NCBI GenBank assembly: GCA_011799875.1
Contig: CM022302.1
Span: 519,307,229-519,371,228, forward strand
Reading direction: 5' to 3'
Origin: Thinopyrum elongatum
Lineage: Eukaryota; Streptophyta; Magnoliopsida; Poales; Poaceae
Length of the DNA: 64,000 nucleotides
The notes under the pieces were generated by a model. The model saw nothing but the letters and a program-made list of their open reading frames with translations, searched no databases and was not told the origin of the DNA. Shown one piece after another: positions 54,509-64,000 of the stretch (position 1 is its first letter; each line of letters opens with the position of its first letter). Position numbers and translations under genes: made by a program.

Positions 54509-56215
54509 TCAAACGGTTGATGGAGTCAAGGATGGTGGGAAACCGGCATACAGAGGGGCACTCAAAATCATGTACTTATTTGCACAGAACCACTCAAGCT
54601 GCAATGTCTGGAGATTCAGTGAAAAACAGTCAAAATCTGGCCTTTCCGGCAAAGGGGTCGAAAGCAGGTCCTCTGGAATCCCTTGCAGGAGTAAGTATCC
54701 CCCAGCTACATCCATGATCGTATATCGGTAACCGAAGGACAAGGAGATTACCGCCACCGATTGCCACTTGTTTGCACCATCTCCATCTTTTTGCAACTTG
54801 GTATAGCGGAGGTAATACCTGTCATTATCAATTCGACTCACGAGTGTAAACATCCCAAGCCTTCCTTCCGCTGCCTCTACAAAAGCCATCATTGGGATCA
54901 CTTGGCCAAGGCCATGTCGACGAGTGCTCCTCGCTGGCGCCTTATGCGCCAGCAAATGAACCCAGCGCCCACGCACCTGGTTATGCGGGCTGGCCCAAGA
55001 ACAAGCCGAAGAGGTCGTTCAACGCGCGGCTTCCGATAAAAAAAACAAACGGCCAGAAAAAATATGTAGAAAGAGGGATTCGAACCCACGTGGCATTCCT
55101 GACGGACTTGGGGCTTCAACCACTGGATAACATTTGTGTGTTATGTATGTAAACAGTTTTATTTGACCCCGAGTTTCTGCCGCAGTACAAATTATTTGGA
55201 AAAGGGGAACGAAAAATTGAACAAGAATTCGCGAATTTTAAAAACAGATCATCTATTTTGAAAAAGGTCACGGATTTCAAATAAATGTTCACAAAAAAAG
55301 TTCATCGTTTTTAGAAAAAGTTCATCGATTTTGAAAATGGTTCAACGATTTTGAGAAAAAAAAGTTCATGAATTCTAAAAAAGTTCACGGATTTGAGAAA
55401 AGTTAATCGGTTTTGATACAAAAAGATCACAAATTTGAAAAAAGTTCACCAGATTTTAGAAAAAGTTCACGGATTTAAAACAAGTTCATCACTTTGGATA
55501 AAAAAAGTTCATCGAGTTTGAAAAAAGTTCATCGAATTTGAGAAAAAAGTTCATCGAGATTGAAAAAAGTTCATTAAGTTTGAAAAAAGTTCATCGATTT
55601 TGCGTCGAACCAGGAAGAAAGAAAAAATAAAAGGGAAGGAAGAAAAATAGAAAATGGAAAAAGGGAAAATGATAAAAGAAAAGTACAAGGAAGAAAAGAA
55701 CTAGAAAGGTGCACGTAGTCAGATTAGGCTTGGTGGCGTGGTGGTTTGTGTCGTGTATGACGAAGCAGGAGGTATCCTGTTTGAATCACAGTGCCGCCGA
55801 TTTTCTTTTGCTTTTGCGTTTTCAAAACAGAAATAAAAGGGCCGGCCCATATAGCGACGATGAGAGATCGGGGGGTGTGCGCCCTGTACGAGATGGCCTA
55901 TATTCGGCGCTTAAGGCGCCGAATAGGATTTGGCCATGTTGACGTGGGAGGTCGACAACAGAGAACTCCATCATGCGCGTGTCGAGCAGGAGCAACCTGT
56001 TGGACGGATAAACAGCCCAACAGAAGCATTTGTGCACGTAGTAGCGCCCTGAGGCCCATGTCAAGTGAGAGGCTGCAGCCTGGTTGCCAGGACTTGTCAC
56101 CAAAGCGACCCAGCCGTCAAATGTAACAGCGCGCCATTCGCTGGCACCCGACGAGAAGACGAAGAGGACCAGCCTGGTTGTGTACTGCGCTGCTATTTTG
56201 GCTAACTTGCTATTT
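54509..56215 (-). pseudogene. F-box-associated-type protein relic, split by a transposon
   Basis: Two minus-strand segments form one protein. 55930-56215 reads SGASEWRAVTFDGW, YYVHKCFCWAVYPSNRLLLLDT and MMEFSVVDLPRQHGQ; 54509-54916 continues VIPMMAFVEAAEGRLGMFTL, YTIMDVAGGYLLLQGIPEDL, CFSLNLQTLQLEWFC and LYAGFPPSLTPSTV, then a stop. The pattern is that of grass F-box proteins with a kelch-like associated C-terminal domain, which recruit substrates to SCF ubiquitin ligases (family from memory). The N-terminal F-box is missing: the frame runs into retroposon-like sequence at about 56216. The Mutator-like insert at 54925-55928 splits the coding sequence. Confidence 0.65.
54925..55928. mobile_element. 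Mutator-like non-autonomous element (~1 kb)
   Basis: The insert separates two adjacent codons of the F-box-type relic. Its ends are imperfect inverted repeats containing GGCGCCTTATGCGCC (left) and GGCGCTTAAGGCGCC (right). The host bases GGCCATGTYGACG appear at both edges, suggesting a diverged target duplication of about 9-13 bp. The interior is a degenerate tandem array of AAAGTTCATCGATTTTGA-type units (55250-55600). tRNA-like B-box motifs lie near both ends (55076-55086 minus, 55778-55790 plus). Confidence 0.6.
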
Positions 56216-56416
56216 TGTTTTTTGCGAAAAGATCAGATTTATTATAAAGATTCACCGGAAGAACAGAACACGTCAAACATAATAAAAATTACATCGAGGT
56301 CTATGGTCCACCGAACGACCATTTCCGCCATCAGAACGAGCCGCCTCTTGTTGCAACGCATGGATAATTATCTAGTTATTTATAATATTTAGAAATTGAA
56401 TCTCCAATTCCCCGGT
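56216..56416 (-). mobile_element. Possible retroposon fragment with TTTTCGC plus poly(A) end
   Basis: The left edge is a T run then GCGAAAAGATC, i.e. CTTTTCGC plus A on the minus strand, like the other inserts ending TTTCGC-poly(A). It interrupts the F-box-type frame. The right end includes the segment 56357-56414 that is shared in inverted orientation with 18298-18352. Limits are uncertain and no target duplication was found. Confidence 0.4.
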
Positions 56417-56716
56417 AACACGCGAAACATCATCCAGTAGGACTATACATCCACTTGATAGTGGCCTAGCCTCACATTATTATTTTTCCCTAATTTCAAA
56501 TGGGCCCAACCTAAGTTATTTCCGCTTTAATGCAACAATTTGAGCACGGGCACGGAGTAGAGCTATTCACCAGCATGAATACCAGAGTCCTCTGACGACA
56601 CACCTCTTTATCGAGCAGTACATACAGGAGCAGCAGGGGTTACCCAAACAGAATGAGGGGAGGCCGGCTGGCATGACATCTCCAAGCCGTGCAGCACAGC
56701 AGCAGCATGGATTCCA
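56417..56716. other. Non-coding stretch
   Basis: I see no gene, repeat or regulatory site that I can support in these 300 bases. Confidence 0.4.
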
Positions 56717-56836
56717 TTGGCTGTAGGAGAGACAAAACTGAACGTGGATGCATCGGTTGCTAAATCCACGAACACCGGCGCCGTGGGTGTGGTCCGCCGT
56801 ACTGCTAAAGAAATTTTTCTTGGTGCGTCTGCTGTG
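56717..56836 (+). pseudogene. RNase H-like (RVT_3) fragment
   Basis: The plus-strand frame reads ETKLNVDASVAKSTNTGAVG and VVRRTAKEIFLGASAVV, matching the first two strands of the plant RVT_3 RNase H-like domain, with the first catalytic Asp present. It stops where the T run of the minus-strand LINE begins (56837). The rest of the domain is not found nearby. Confidence 0.65.
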
Positions 56837-59632
56837 GTATTTTTTTATTTTTTTGAAACGGAGGCAAAAGATTTGCCTCTTCAATTAAATAAGGGAGAGT
56901 AGAGTTTAGAGTTTTACAACGCACTCACAAATCACGGCATGACAATTACACGTACAATATGATGTTCCCTAGTTTTCTTGCGCCGGCAGTAACCCAAAGT
57001 TTAGCGTCTTCTAAAATGTTGGTTAGGAGGACCGGCAGCGGCGCACTTTTCCGACGGAATACTTGGGCATTTGGCGTTTCTCTCATTCCAAATGCTCCAA
57101 GAAACGAGCATCGTGAGAGAAGCCATTGCGTGGCGGTGAGGGTTGCTGTCGTCGATTCTTTTCTGCCACCACTCAATGACGGTTTCATCTAACTGCCATT
57201 CGGAGGTGTCCATGTGCGCGAGCCCAAGCTTCTGAATGATTGATCTCCAGAGTCTAAGCATGTAACGACACTTGACGAAGAGGTGTATCCCCATTTCTTG
57301 TTCCCTTTTGCAAAGCGGGCAAGGGCCACAGTTTGGCCAACCACGCTTCTCCAAGCAATCAGCGGCCCAAATCCTATCTTGCAGAGCCAACCAAGCAAAG
57401 AATTTAACCTTTGGAGGTGCCCAAGCCTTCCAGACCATGCGGTCCATGGGGGACAGGGTCAGGCCGAGAAATTGAGCTTTGTAGGCGGTACTCGCCGTGT
57501 ATATCCCATCGTTCGCGTGCTTCCAAATGATATCGTCTTCGGCTTGCTCATCAAGGTGGAAGTCATGCACAAGCATCCAAAGGTTAAAGAATTCGGAAAT
57601 GTGGTTGACGGAGGTGGCGGTGTCATGCTTGATTTTGAGGATCCAAGCGTTCCCCTTCAGAGCCTCACGCACCTTCCAATTCTTCCACGCCGAGGCCTCA
57701 TAGATTAGCGGTGCAATGTCCTTGGGCTTGCGCCCCAGAAGCCAAGGGGAGTCCCAAAAAGGTGTTTTGGCACCGGCACCGACAGTGATAGTCGTAGATG
57801 CATAGAAGAACTGGAGGTCCTCTTCAGTGCAGGGGTTGCCAGAGCCCACCCATAGTCTATGGGGCTCCTTCCATTCGTACCATAGCCAATGAATCCGCAA
57901 CGCCCATGCAAACATGTCGGTATTGAGCACGCCAAGACCACCGTAATCTTTTGGTCTGCACACCAAATTCCAATTGACCTTGCATTTGGCGCTCCCGTGG
58001 TCTTTTCCGCACCCGATCACAGGAAGGCCCTCTCAATCTTGTTGAGTGTATCAAGAATGCCCGACGGCACTATGAGAGGCGTGATAGAGAAGACCGCTTG
58101 GGAGGAGATGACCGACTTGACGAGAGTTGTGCGTCCGATAGCAGTTATGTTTTGCCCATCCCAAGTGGTTAATTTTCCGGCCGCCTTGTCGACCAGGTAT
58201 TGGAAATCCACCGTCTTTAGTTGCCAAACCGAAAGAGGTAAGCCTAGGTATTTCACCGGGAAGGAAGCACGGATCGTCGGCATATTCCGGAGGATGTGCT
58301 CGAGGTCAAGATGGTTGCAACGGATTGGCACGACCGAGCTTTTTTGGAAGTTGGTGCAGAGGCCCGTCACGTCACCAAAGCCTCGTAAGATAGCAGCTAG
58401 GTTGTCAATGTCCGTCTTGATGGGTGCCACGAAGACCACAGCGTCGTCCGCATATAGGGATGTTCTCATCATGGCTCCCGTACCACGAAGCTTATGGAGG
58501 AGCCCTTTCCGCGTGGCGAGGTCCAGAATCTTATGCAAAGGGTCAATCGCAAGGACAAACAGGAGGGGGGAGAGGGGGTCCCCCTACCTGAACCCGCTCC
58601 CGTGCTTGATCGGAGGGCCGAGCACTCCGTTTAGCATGATTCGTGATGAAGATGAGGAAAGAAGTGCAACAATCCATGCCCAGAATTTAGGCGGTAACCC
58701 TAGCCGTTGTAGGAGCTCAAGAAAGTATCCCTACTTGACCGAATCGAAGGCCTTTTTGATACCAAGCTTGAGGAGGAGGGCGCAGGTTTTTCTCTTGTGT
58801 AGGCGTCGGGCAAAATTCCGAACGTACATGAAATTGTCATGGATGCTTCGTCTCTTGATGAAGGTGCTTTGAGCGTTGGAGACAAGCTCATACATGTGGG
58901 GAGCAAGCCCGAGTGATAAAACTTTGGCAATGATTTTGTCGATGGCGTGGATAAGGCTAATGGGTCTATAGTCACGAATGCCTTCCGCATCATCCTTTTT
59001 TGGCAGGAGGATAACATTGGCGGAGTTGACCCACTGCAAATTGGAGGTGTGCAGTGAGTCAAAACGCTACACAGCCCTCATGACTGCATGTTTGATGATT
59101 CCCCAACATTTCTTGAAAAACATCCCCGTGAAGCCATCCGGTCCAGGCGCCTTATCACTAGGCATCTCTTTAATGGCAATCCAGACCTCCTCTTCGGTGA
59201 TGGTATCATCAAGGTCTTGCATATCATGAGGCTTGGTGCCAAGCTCCTCCCAATTGAAATCTTTGTTGCTCATACCTCCTCTCCCCATAACCTCGGAGAA
59301 GTGGTCATGAACAATCTTCTCTTTTTCTTCATGCTCGGTCACCCAACCATTAGCGTGCTTGATCCGGTGAATGTGATTTTTCGTCTGCGGGCACTATTGC
59401 GGCGATGAAAGAACTTGGTGTTGGCATCACCGTCCCTCAAGTTGGTAATCTTGGCACATTGCCTCTTTCTCGCCCGCTCTAGGACAGCCAAACTAATCAC
59501 CCTTCGCTTGAGCCTAGAGCGCAGGTCACGCTCCTCCAGGGAGAGAGATCTTCCTTCTTGTGCAATATCTAACCGTAGGATGACAAGAAGGGCTGCATGA
59601 AGCTGTACGTTGGCATTAGAGAATAGCTTCTT
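56837..59632 (-). mobile_element. LINE (non-LTR retrotransposon), ORF2 part, decayed
   Basis: A T run (poly(A) on the minus strand) preceded on that strand by GGCAAA...CCTCCGTTTC marks the 3' end. ORF2 is read in pieces: 59632-59339; 59342-58017 with in-frame stops near 59064, 58729 and 58587; and 58020-57001. Motifs are SDKAPGPDGFTG, NVILLPKKDD, RPISLIHAIDKIIAK, GDPLSPLLF and the reverse transcriptase active site YADD (near 58460), then a zf-RVT tail with CPLCKREQEMGIHLF. Two frameshifts and three stops make it dead. The 5' part is displaced by CACTA-2 inserted at 59633. Confidence 0.9.
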
Positions 59633-59950
59633 CACTACTAGGAAAAGGCTAATTAGTGGCGCACCTGTTTTGGCCATTAATGGCGCACTACAGGTGCGCC
59701 ACTATCATCACGCCACTAGTAACTAATACTAATGGCGCACCACTGGTGCGCCATTAGTATACCAGACAATAGTGGCGCACCAGGGAGTGCGCCATTAGTA
59801 TGTCAAACGGTGCGCCATTACTATGCCTCCCATGGGGCCATATTTACCTTGTGCTCTGGGTTACTAATGGCGCACTTCTAGATAATGCGCCACTAGTGTG
59901 TTTATTGCAGTGTGCCACTAAAGTGCAGTATGGTGCGCCACTAGTATGAA
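59633..59950. repeat. Left terminus and subterminal repeats of CACTA-2
   Basis: About a dozen direct and inverted copies of GGTGCGCCAT / ATGGCGCACC, many extended by TAGT, follow the CACTACTAG terminus. Confidence 0.9.
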
Positions 59951-60191
59951 TATTAGGATTTTTTTTTTCTTTTCTGATATTTGCACAGGTTACAAAATAT
60001 ATTACTGCATAGAATATAGACAGCACAACATATAAACAGCAGATTTATCGAATACAATAGAAGATTAGTCTCCGAATACAATTCATCATATTAGTCTCCG
60101 AATTCAAAATACCGAACAAAGTTAGAACATTAAAAGTCTCGAGACCGCGAGTAGCGAGTTTGTCTTCACATTACAAGTCGATATCGATCAT

Positions 60192-60443
60192 CTAAACTAC
60201 CATCACATAGAAGAGAGCTGCGGTCACGATGAGCATCATCGCGATGAAACTGGTCTTCATCCGGTTCCTCCTCCGCTCCCTCCTCTCTCCCGCTAGATAG
60301 CGCGCGTATCTAGCTTCCGCCTCCGCCCTAGTGGTGTACCCTTTGTAACTGTTACCGCTGAAACGGTGAACCTGTCTCTGACACTCCTCCCAGTCGTCGC
60401 AGACTCCGGGAACCTTACCCTTGTACACGACATACAACGGCAT
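60192..60443 (-). CDS. Small protein: RNase H1 N-terminal-type domain plus C-terminal membrane span
   Basis: ATG at 60443, 83 codons, intact. Residues 1-50 (MPLYVVYKGKVPGVCDDWEE, then HRFSGNSYKGYTTRAEAEAR) match the RNase H1 N-terminal / caulimovirus VI-type fold, which binds RNA-DNA hybrids or double-stranded RNA. A basic linker (GERRERRRNRMK) leads to one hydrophobic helix (TSFIAMMLIVTAALFYVMVV) at the very C-terminus, so the protein has no catalytic RNase H domain and looks tail-anchored. It lies between the Ulp1-like gene (stop at 60689) and the CACTA-2 terminus, same strand. Function unknown; domain match is confident, cellular location is inference. Confidence 0.72.
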   Translation of the reverse strand: MPLYVVYKGKVPGVCDDWEECQRQVHRFSGNSYKGYTTRAEAEARYARYLAGERRERRRNRMKTSFIAMMLIVTAALFYVMVV

Positions 60444-60688
60444 CTCTATGCACTAGACAAACAAAACGTTAGTAGCAATTCACAGACAATACATAAGCAA
60501 TATATAAGTATGCAACAAAAGGATCAGAAGAGAAAAGCAACACATTAATAGCATGATTCATGGTCCTACTAATAAATAGCATCGATTACATATAAGTTGA
60601 ACGACTGTCCAAACTAAAGAGACATACAAGTTCATTAAAGTTTAATTACAACATGAGCTAATCGATATTTCAGAACTACATAGCATCA

Positions 60689-63600
60689 CTACTTTCGACT
60701 CGACTTAGGGACCGGAGCGTGGATGAAGCCGCCGTCTTTCGTGATGGTCATGAAATCGCGGGCGTTGTCAGCCTGCATTTGTAGCGTTGTTTCTATCTCA
60801 CTGTTGGACGGTTGATATCTGAGGTAGAACTGCCCCGAGGTACGAAGGACATCTTGATGGATGATTTCCGCAAACTCCGACTGGATGCGAAAGAATTCTT
60901 GTCTGATGTCCGCGTCCTGGATTGCCGACAAGCGTGCGGCCCAATCTTTGAGATTATTTGGTAGCAGAAGGTGATTATGGTCCCGTACGATCGCCCGCAT
61001 GTGATGGATGGCGTAGTAGGCATCCTTCTGACCGCCAGGCGGCTGCTTGACGCAGGGGAACGTCGTATTGTGGGTGAACACGTGCTTGCCGTACCTACGA
61101 ATTGGCCTGCTGAAGGTGCCTCCAGATCTGGCGTAGCCGGGAAGAGCTTCATCAAGAACTTTCTTGATATTTGTGTAGTCTTTCTTCGACTGACGGTCCG
61201 AGTCGAAATACGTGGCCGTGGAATATTTCGGGCTTAAGAGGATGAGTGTGCAATGTGTGTCACTGCATAAAACACGGAATGTTAGAAAAAAAAGAACGAT
61301 CGAAATCTAAGAAATCATATGTTACGAGGCGGTGAGGGGATGACTTACTCGGGAAAGTAAGGCACGAGGAAGTTATCCTTATCTGGGTTTGCCAGAATGA
61401 CGCCTTCGAGGTATGAACTCGCGACTTGCCAGTCCCCAGCGCTGCCCAAGATCTTGGCACGCATGTAGAAGGGGTCGACTATGACGATGTCCGGGGTCTT
61501 GTCTCTAATGATCCGCATCTCCATACTCAGCGAAAATAGCCGAATGAAGGTGTAGTGCAGCGGATGAAGGTTAAACATAGCGAAGATGTCATCAAACCGC
61601 AGGACGATCATACCCCCGATGGTGCTATCGACAAAGCCCTTGCCCTCTGGCACCTTGGCCACGAAAACCGGGTATGCCACATCATTCTCGGAGAGACGCC
61701 GCTTCTCCAAAGAAAGAACACTGTCATGCAGACTCCGCATAGCACCGGTTGCAGCATTGAGCAGATTAGTCGGTAGCATCGGCCTACCCGCCACATGCAC
61801 CCTTCTTGAGATATCCTTAGGTGAAGGTGGCCCGTCCTGAGCACGGATCGTACTCGGTGCCGGCTGGCTCGCACCCTTGTTATTCTTTCTTTTTCGTCCC
61901 TTCTGCTTCTTCTGCTGTAATGGGATCGAGTTCTGCTCAGAGACCACCTTATTGAGTGTGTTGGGGCTGATAATATTTCGCACCTCGGCTATCTGAGGCT
62001 CGGTGAAGGCGGCAGCTGGAGGCGTCTTCTGAGAACTGAACGCCAGACGACGCCTGTTGCAATTGGGTTTCTTCGCGGTACCAGCTAGATCGCGATCGTC
62101 TTTTGTAGGGTTGGGTTCTTGAGAAGGAAGCCCCAAGAATTCGTCATCGTACCCATGTTCGTTGAAGTACTTATCGACGTTGGTAAATGTACCATCGTCG
62201 TCCGGATCCTGTGCCATATGCATGTCCGGATCAGCTGACGGCGGTAGCGTTGCGGCGGTCTTGCCATGGCTTGGCGCCGGCAAGACTGGCGGTGTTGTCT
62301 GTGGAGTGGTGTCCCCCGCCCCCAAACGAATCTGGCTCTTCGGCCAAAGTAGGGGCCAGCTTAAGCAGGCGCTGAGGGTCATCACATCATCTTCATCGGC
62401 CCCAGGGGGTCGAAACGGAGGTAACAAGTCGTCGCAGCCCCGCAGCACCCGAACCAGTTGAACCCTATACACGTTGGGTGGCATCGGATTACCATGGAAC
62501 AGGCGGTTGCCCGGTTGAACGATTCTGGCCTTGGCGACATCGATCAACTCACCGTCCACGAAGTGCAGGAGAGTGCATGGAACGTCGGCGGCGCCCTGCA
62601 AAAACATGTAGGGCGTCAGGGATGCCCAGTCAAAGGCAAGGAGATGAAGTCATCGGCCGAGAGGCTTAATTAGTTCCCGTGATGGCGTCGAGCTCGGCTA
62701 ATGTCGAGGCACCGCCAACGGCGGGCGTGCAATTGACGGAGGGGCCGATTGCTGCCGAGGTGCCGGCCGGCGTATTCTTCCCACACCCGGGTGCATTAAG
62801 CTGCAATGCCGGCGCCGCCGTGGGAGACACCAATGCCGCCTCCGCCGGAGACACCAATGGCGCCGCCGGCGCGTTGCGCGATTTGCTGCCCGTGAAGCTG
62901 GGAATCGGGGGCGGCCCCTGTTGGCCGCCCGCAATCCACGCCTGCAGCCCAGAAACCAAGGTAGGTATAATGGCGGTGATCGTCGCTCCCAGTTGGTCTC
63001 GCACTTGCTCTTCGACCATCTCCGGAATCCGCGCCACTTGTGCCTTGAGTTGTTGAACCTCACGCTCCTGGCTTTCCGAGCTGGCCGTCTTTCTCTCCTT
63101 TCGCCCAGCGGTATAGTATTCCGACCATTTCGTGGACAAGCCTTTGCCGGCCACACGACCAGCTGACGACGGCTTACTGAGCTTATCCTTGTTTTTCATT
63201 ACGTTCAACGCCCTATTTAAAGGGGTGTCGAAAGGGGAGCTCTGAGATGACCCCGCGCTACTGCTTTCAGTTTCCTGCGGAAGGAACGTGAACCATTTAG
63301 AAATTTGGCTTCATTAATTAGAATGCAACCATATGGAGCTAATTACGTGGGGGTGTATTCCTTACCAGAACACGCTGAAGCGCCTTGGTCTTCGGATCCG
63401 TGGTAAGCTCCTTGGTTACCGGGTCAATCTTGTACCGGGCCCTGACATAGTTCCTGGTCTGCTTGTTACGGTATTTATCGAAGCGGCGCGGTAGGCCTTG
63501 CTCGGCACGCTCCGCGTCCTCCTTGTCCCATATAGGTTCCGCCACTCTGTAACCGCCGGGACCGAGTGTGTGCTGTCCTAAGTTCAAGTCCCGCATATCT

Positions 63601-64000
63601 TTCCCCCACTGACTTGATTCCTCGGATGCGGTGCTCTCGCACTTGATCTTGAACTCCAGGTAGTCAGCTTCGCTGATCGAAGGATTTTTCTCCTTGATCT
63701 TCTCATAACTATCACCTTTGTCAATCATTCTCTTCACTGCGCCTCTCCAAGTAGCCAGGGCCGTGCTCATCTTCGTGAGGGCGGCACTGTTCACTTTATT
63801 CCCTGAGAGGCGTGTGTTTGCGAAGTCACCGGGGAACTTGTATCGTTCGTGCAGCTTCGTGAAGAGGAGGTTGCACAAATTCCCTCGGTCACGATGCCTT
63901 AGGTTCTCGGTGTTGATCGAGACGGTGCTCCGGAGAATGCACCCGAGCTGTCCCGCGTACCCCTTGACTAATTCTTTGGGCGCCGTTGGATGCCCCTCGG
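60689..64000 (-). CDS. CACTA-2 transposase-associated protein with C48 (Ulp1)-like C-terminus, partial
   Basis: Minus-strand exons with matching phases: 63366-64000 (open at the window edge), 62678-63274, 61349-62595, 60689-61262 (stop). The first encodes a plant Ptta/En-Spm-like region (HERYKFPGDF, ALATWRGAVKRMID, GGYRVAEPIWDKED); the second a coiled coil and Pro/Ala linker; the third a small conserved domain (DVPCTLLHFVDGELIDVA; DUF8039-like from memory), an acidic disordered segment, and the start of a C48 fold; the fourth its end. In the C48 part His (DTHCTLILL) and Asp (TYFDSD) are present, but where Cys is expected the sequence reads PPGGQKDAYYAIHHM, with Asp at 61022-61024. One splice donor reads GG instead of GT (62676-62677), so it may be damaged. 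Otherwise the exons are open. Confidence 0.75.

Larger units (their letters stand above)
59633..64000 (-). mobile_element. CACTA transposon (CACTA-2), left part
   Basis: The terminus CACTACTAGGAAAAGG at 59633 lies in the LINE ORF2 and is followed by repeated GGTGCGCCATTAGT motifs. Two minus-strand genes follow to the window edge: a small RNase H1-N-domain/membrane protein and a large transposase-associated/Ulp1-like gene. The other end and the TNP2 gene would be beyond the window. The subterminal motif differs completely from that of CACTA-1, so the two are different families. Confidence 0.9.

Noticed and set aside
55076..55127. Possible tRNA gene on the minus strand
   Set aside because: A B-box and a weak A-box are present but no cloverleaf, acceptor stem or anticodon arm can be drawn; kept only as a tRNA-like motif in a transposon end.

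Overview
The window looks like chromosomal DNA of a Triticeae grass (wheat, Aegilops or a close relative). It is packed with nested transposable elements of types I recognise from wheat: an Angela/WIS/BARE1-type Copia element, large ~4.2 kb LTRs, CACTA elements with CACTAGTAG or CACTACTAG ends, and Stowaway MITEs. Only two intact host genes are visible. Family names are from memory; element limits come from terminal motifs and target-site duplications (TSDs) read directly in the sequence.

Layout. 1-2093: 5' end of a minus-strand Copia element (gag start, primer-binding site, 1.6 kb LTR with an array of GCGGTACTACCGC motifs). 2094-18297: a decayed minus-strand Gypsy element carrying that Copia at its left edge and split by a full-length plus-strand Angela-type Copia (3025-15940, TSD GAACA). 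The 3' LTR of the Angela element is itself split by a 4.2 kb solo LTR (10420-14626, TSD CTCTA). 18298-29700: a genic island with a 5-exon PIG-T gene (GPI transamidase subunit, 639 aa) and a single-exon UDP-glycosyltransferase gene (504 aa), plus MITEs, truncated LINE-type inserts and an RNase H-like gene relic. 29700-33667: non-coding DNA with a local ~1.2 kb duplication, a 0.9 kb foldback element and a cluster of retroposon insertions only 15-20 bp long. 33668-54276: a large CACTA element (CACTA-1) with three minus-strand genes: a decayed Ptta/En-Spm-Ulp1 protease gene, a small coiled-coil/membrane protein gene, and a decayed TNP2 transposase gene. Two further 4.2 kb solo LTRs sit inside it (TSDs AACAG and GTATG), and its right terminus is deleted. 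54277-59632: the end of the duplicated unit, an F-box-associated-type pseudogene split by a small Mutator-like element, an RNase H-like fragment, and a decayed LINE. 59633-64000: a second CACTA (CACTA-2) inserted in the LINE and running off the window. It carries a small RNase H1-N-terminal-domain/membrane protein and a large transposase-associated/Ulp1-like gene whose catalytic Cys position appears to be Asp.

How the parts relate. PIG-T (secretory pathway) and the UGT (small-molecule glucosylation) are unrelated housekeeping and metabolic genes that survive between repeats. The rest is layered insertion history: Gypsy, then Copia, then solo LTR on the left; duplication, then CACTA-1, then solo LTRs in the middle; RNase H relic, then LINE, then CACTA-2 on the right. 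The most unusual signals are the near-zero-length retroposon insertions, the small membrane proteins in both CACTA elements, the repeated TATA plus subterminal-repeat promoter module inside CACTA-1, and the apparently Cys-less C48 protease relative in CACTA-2.
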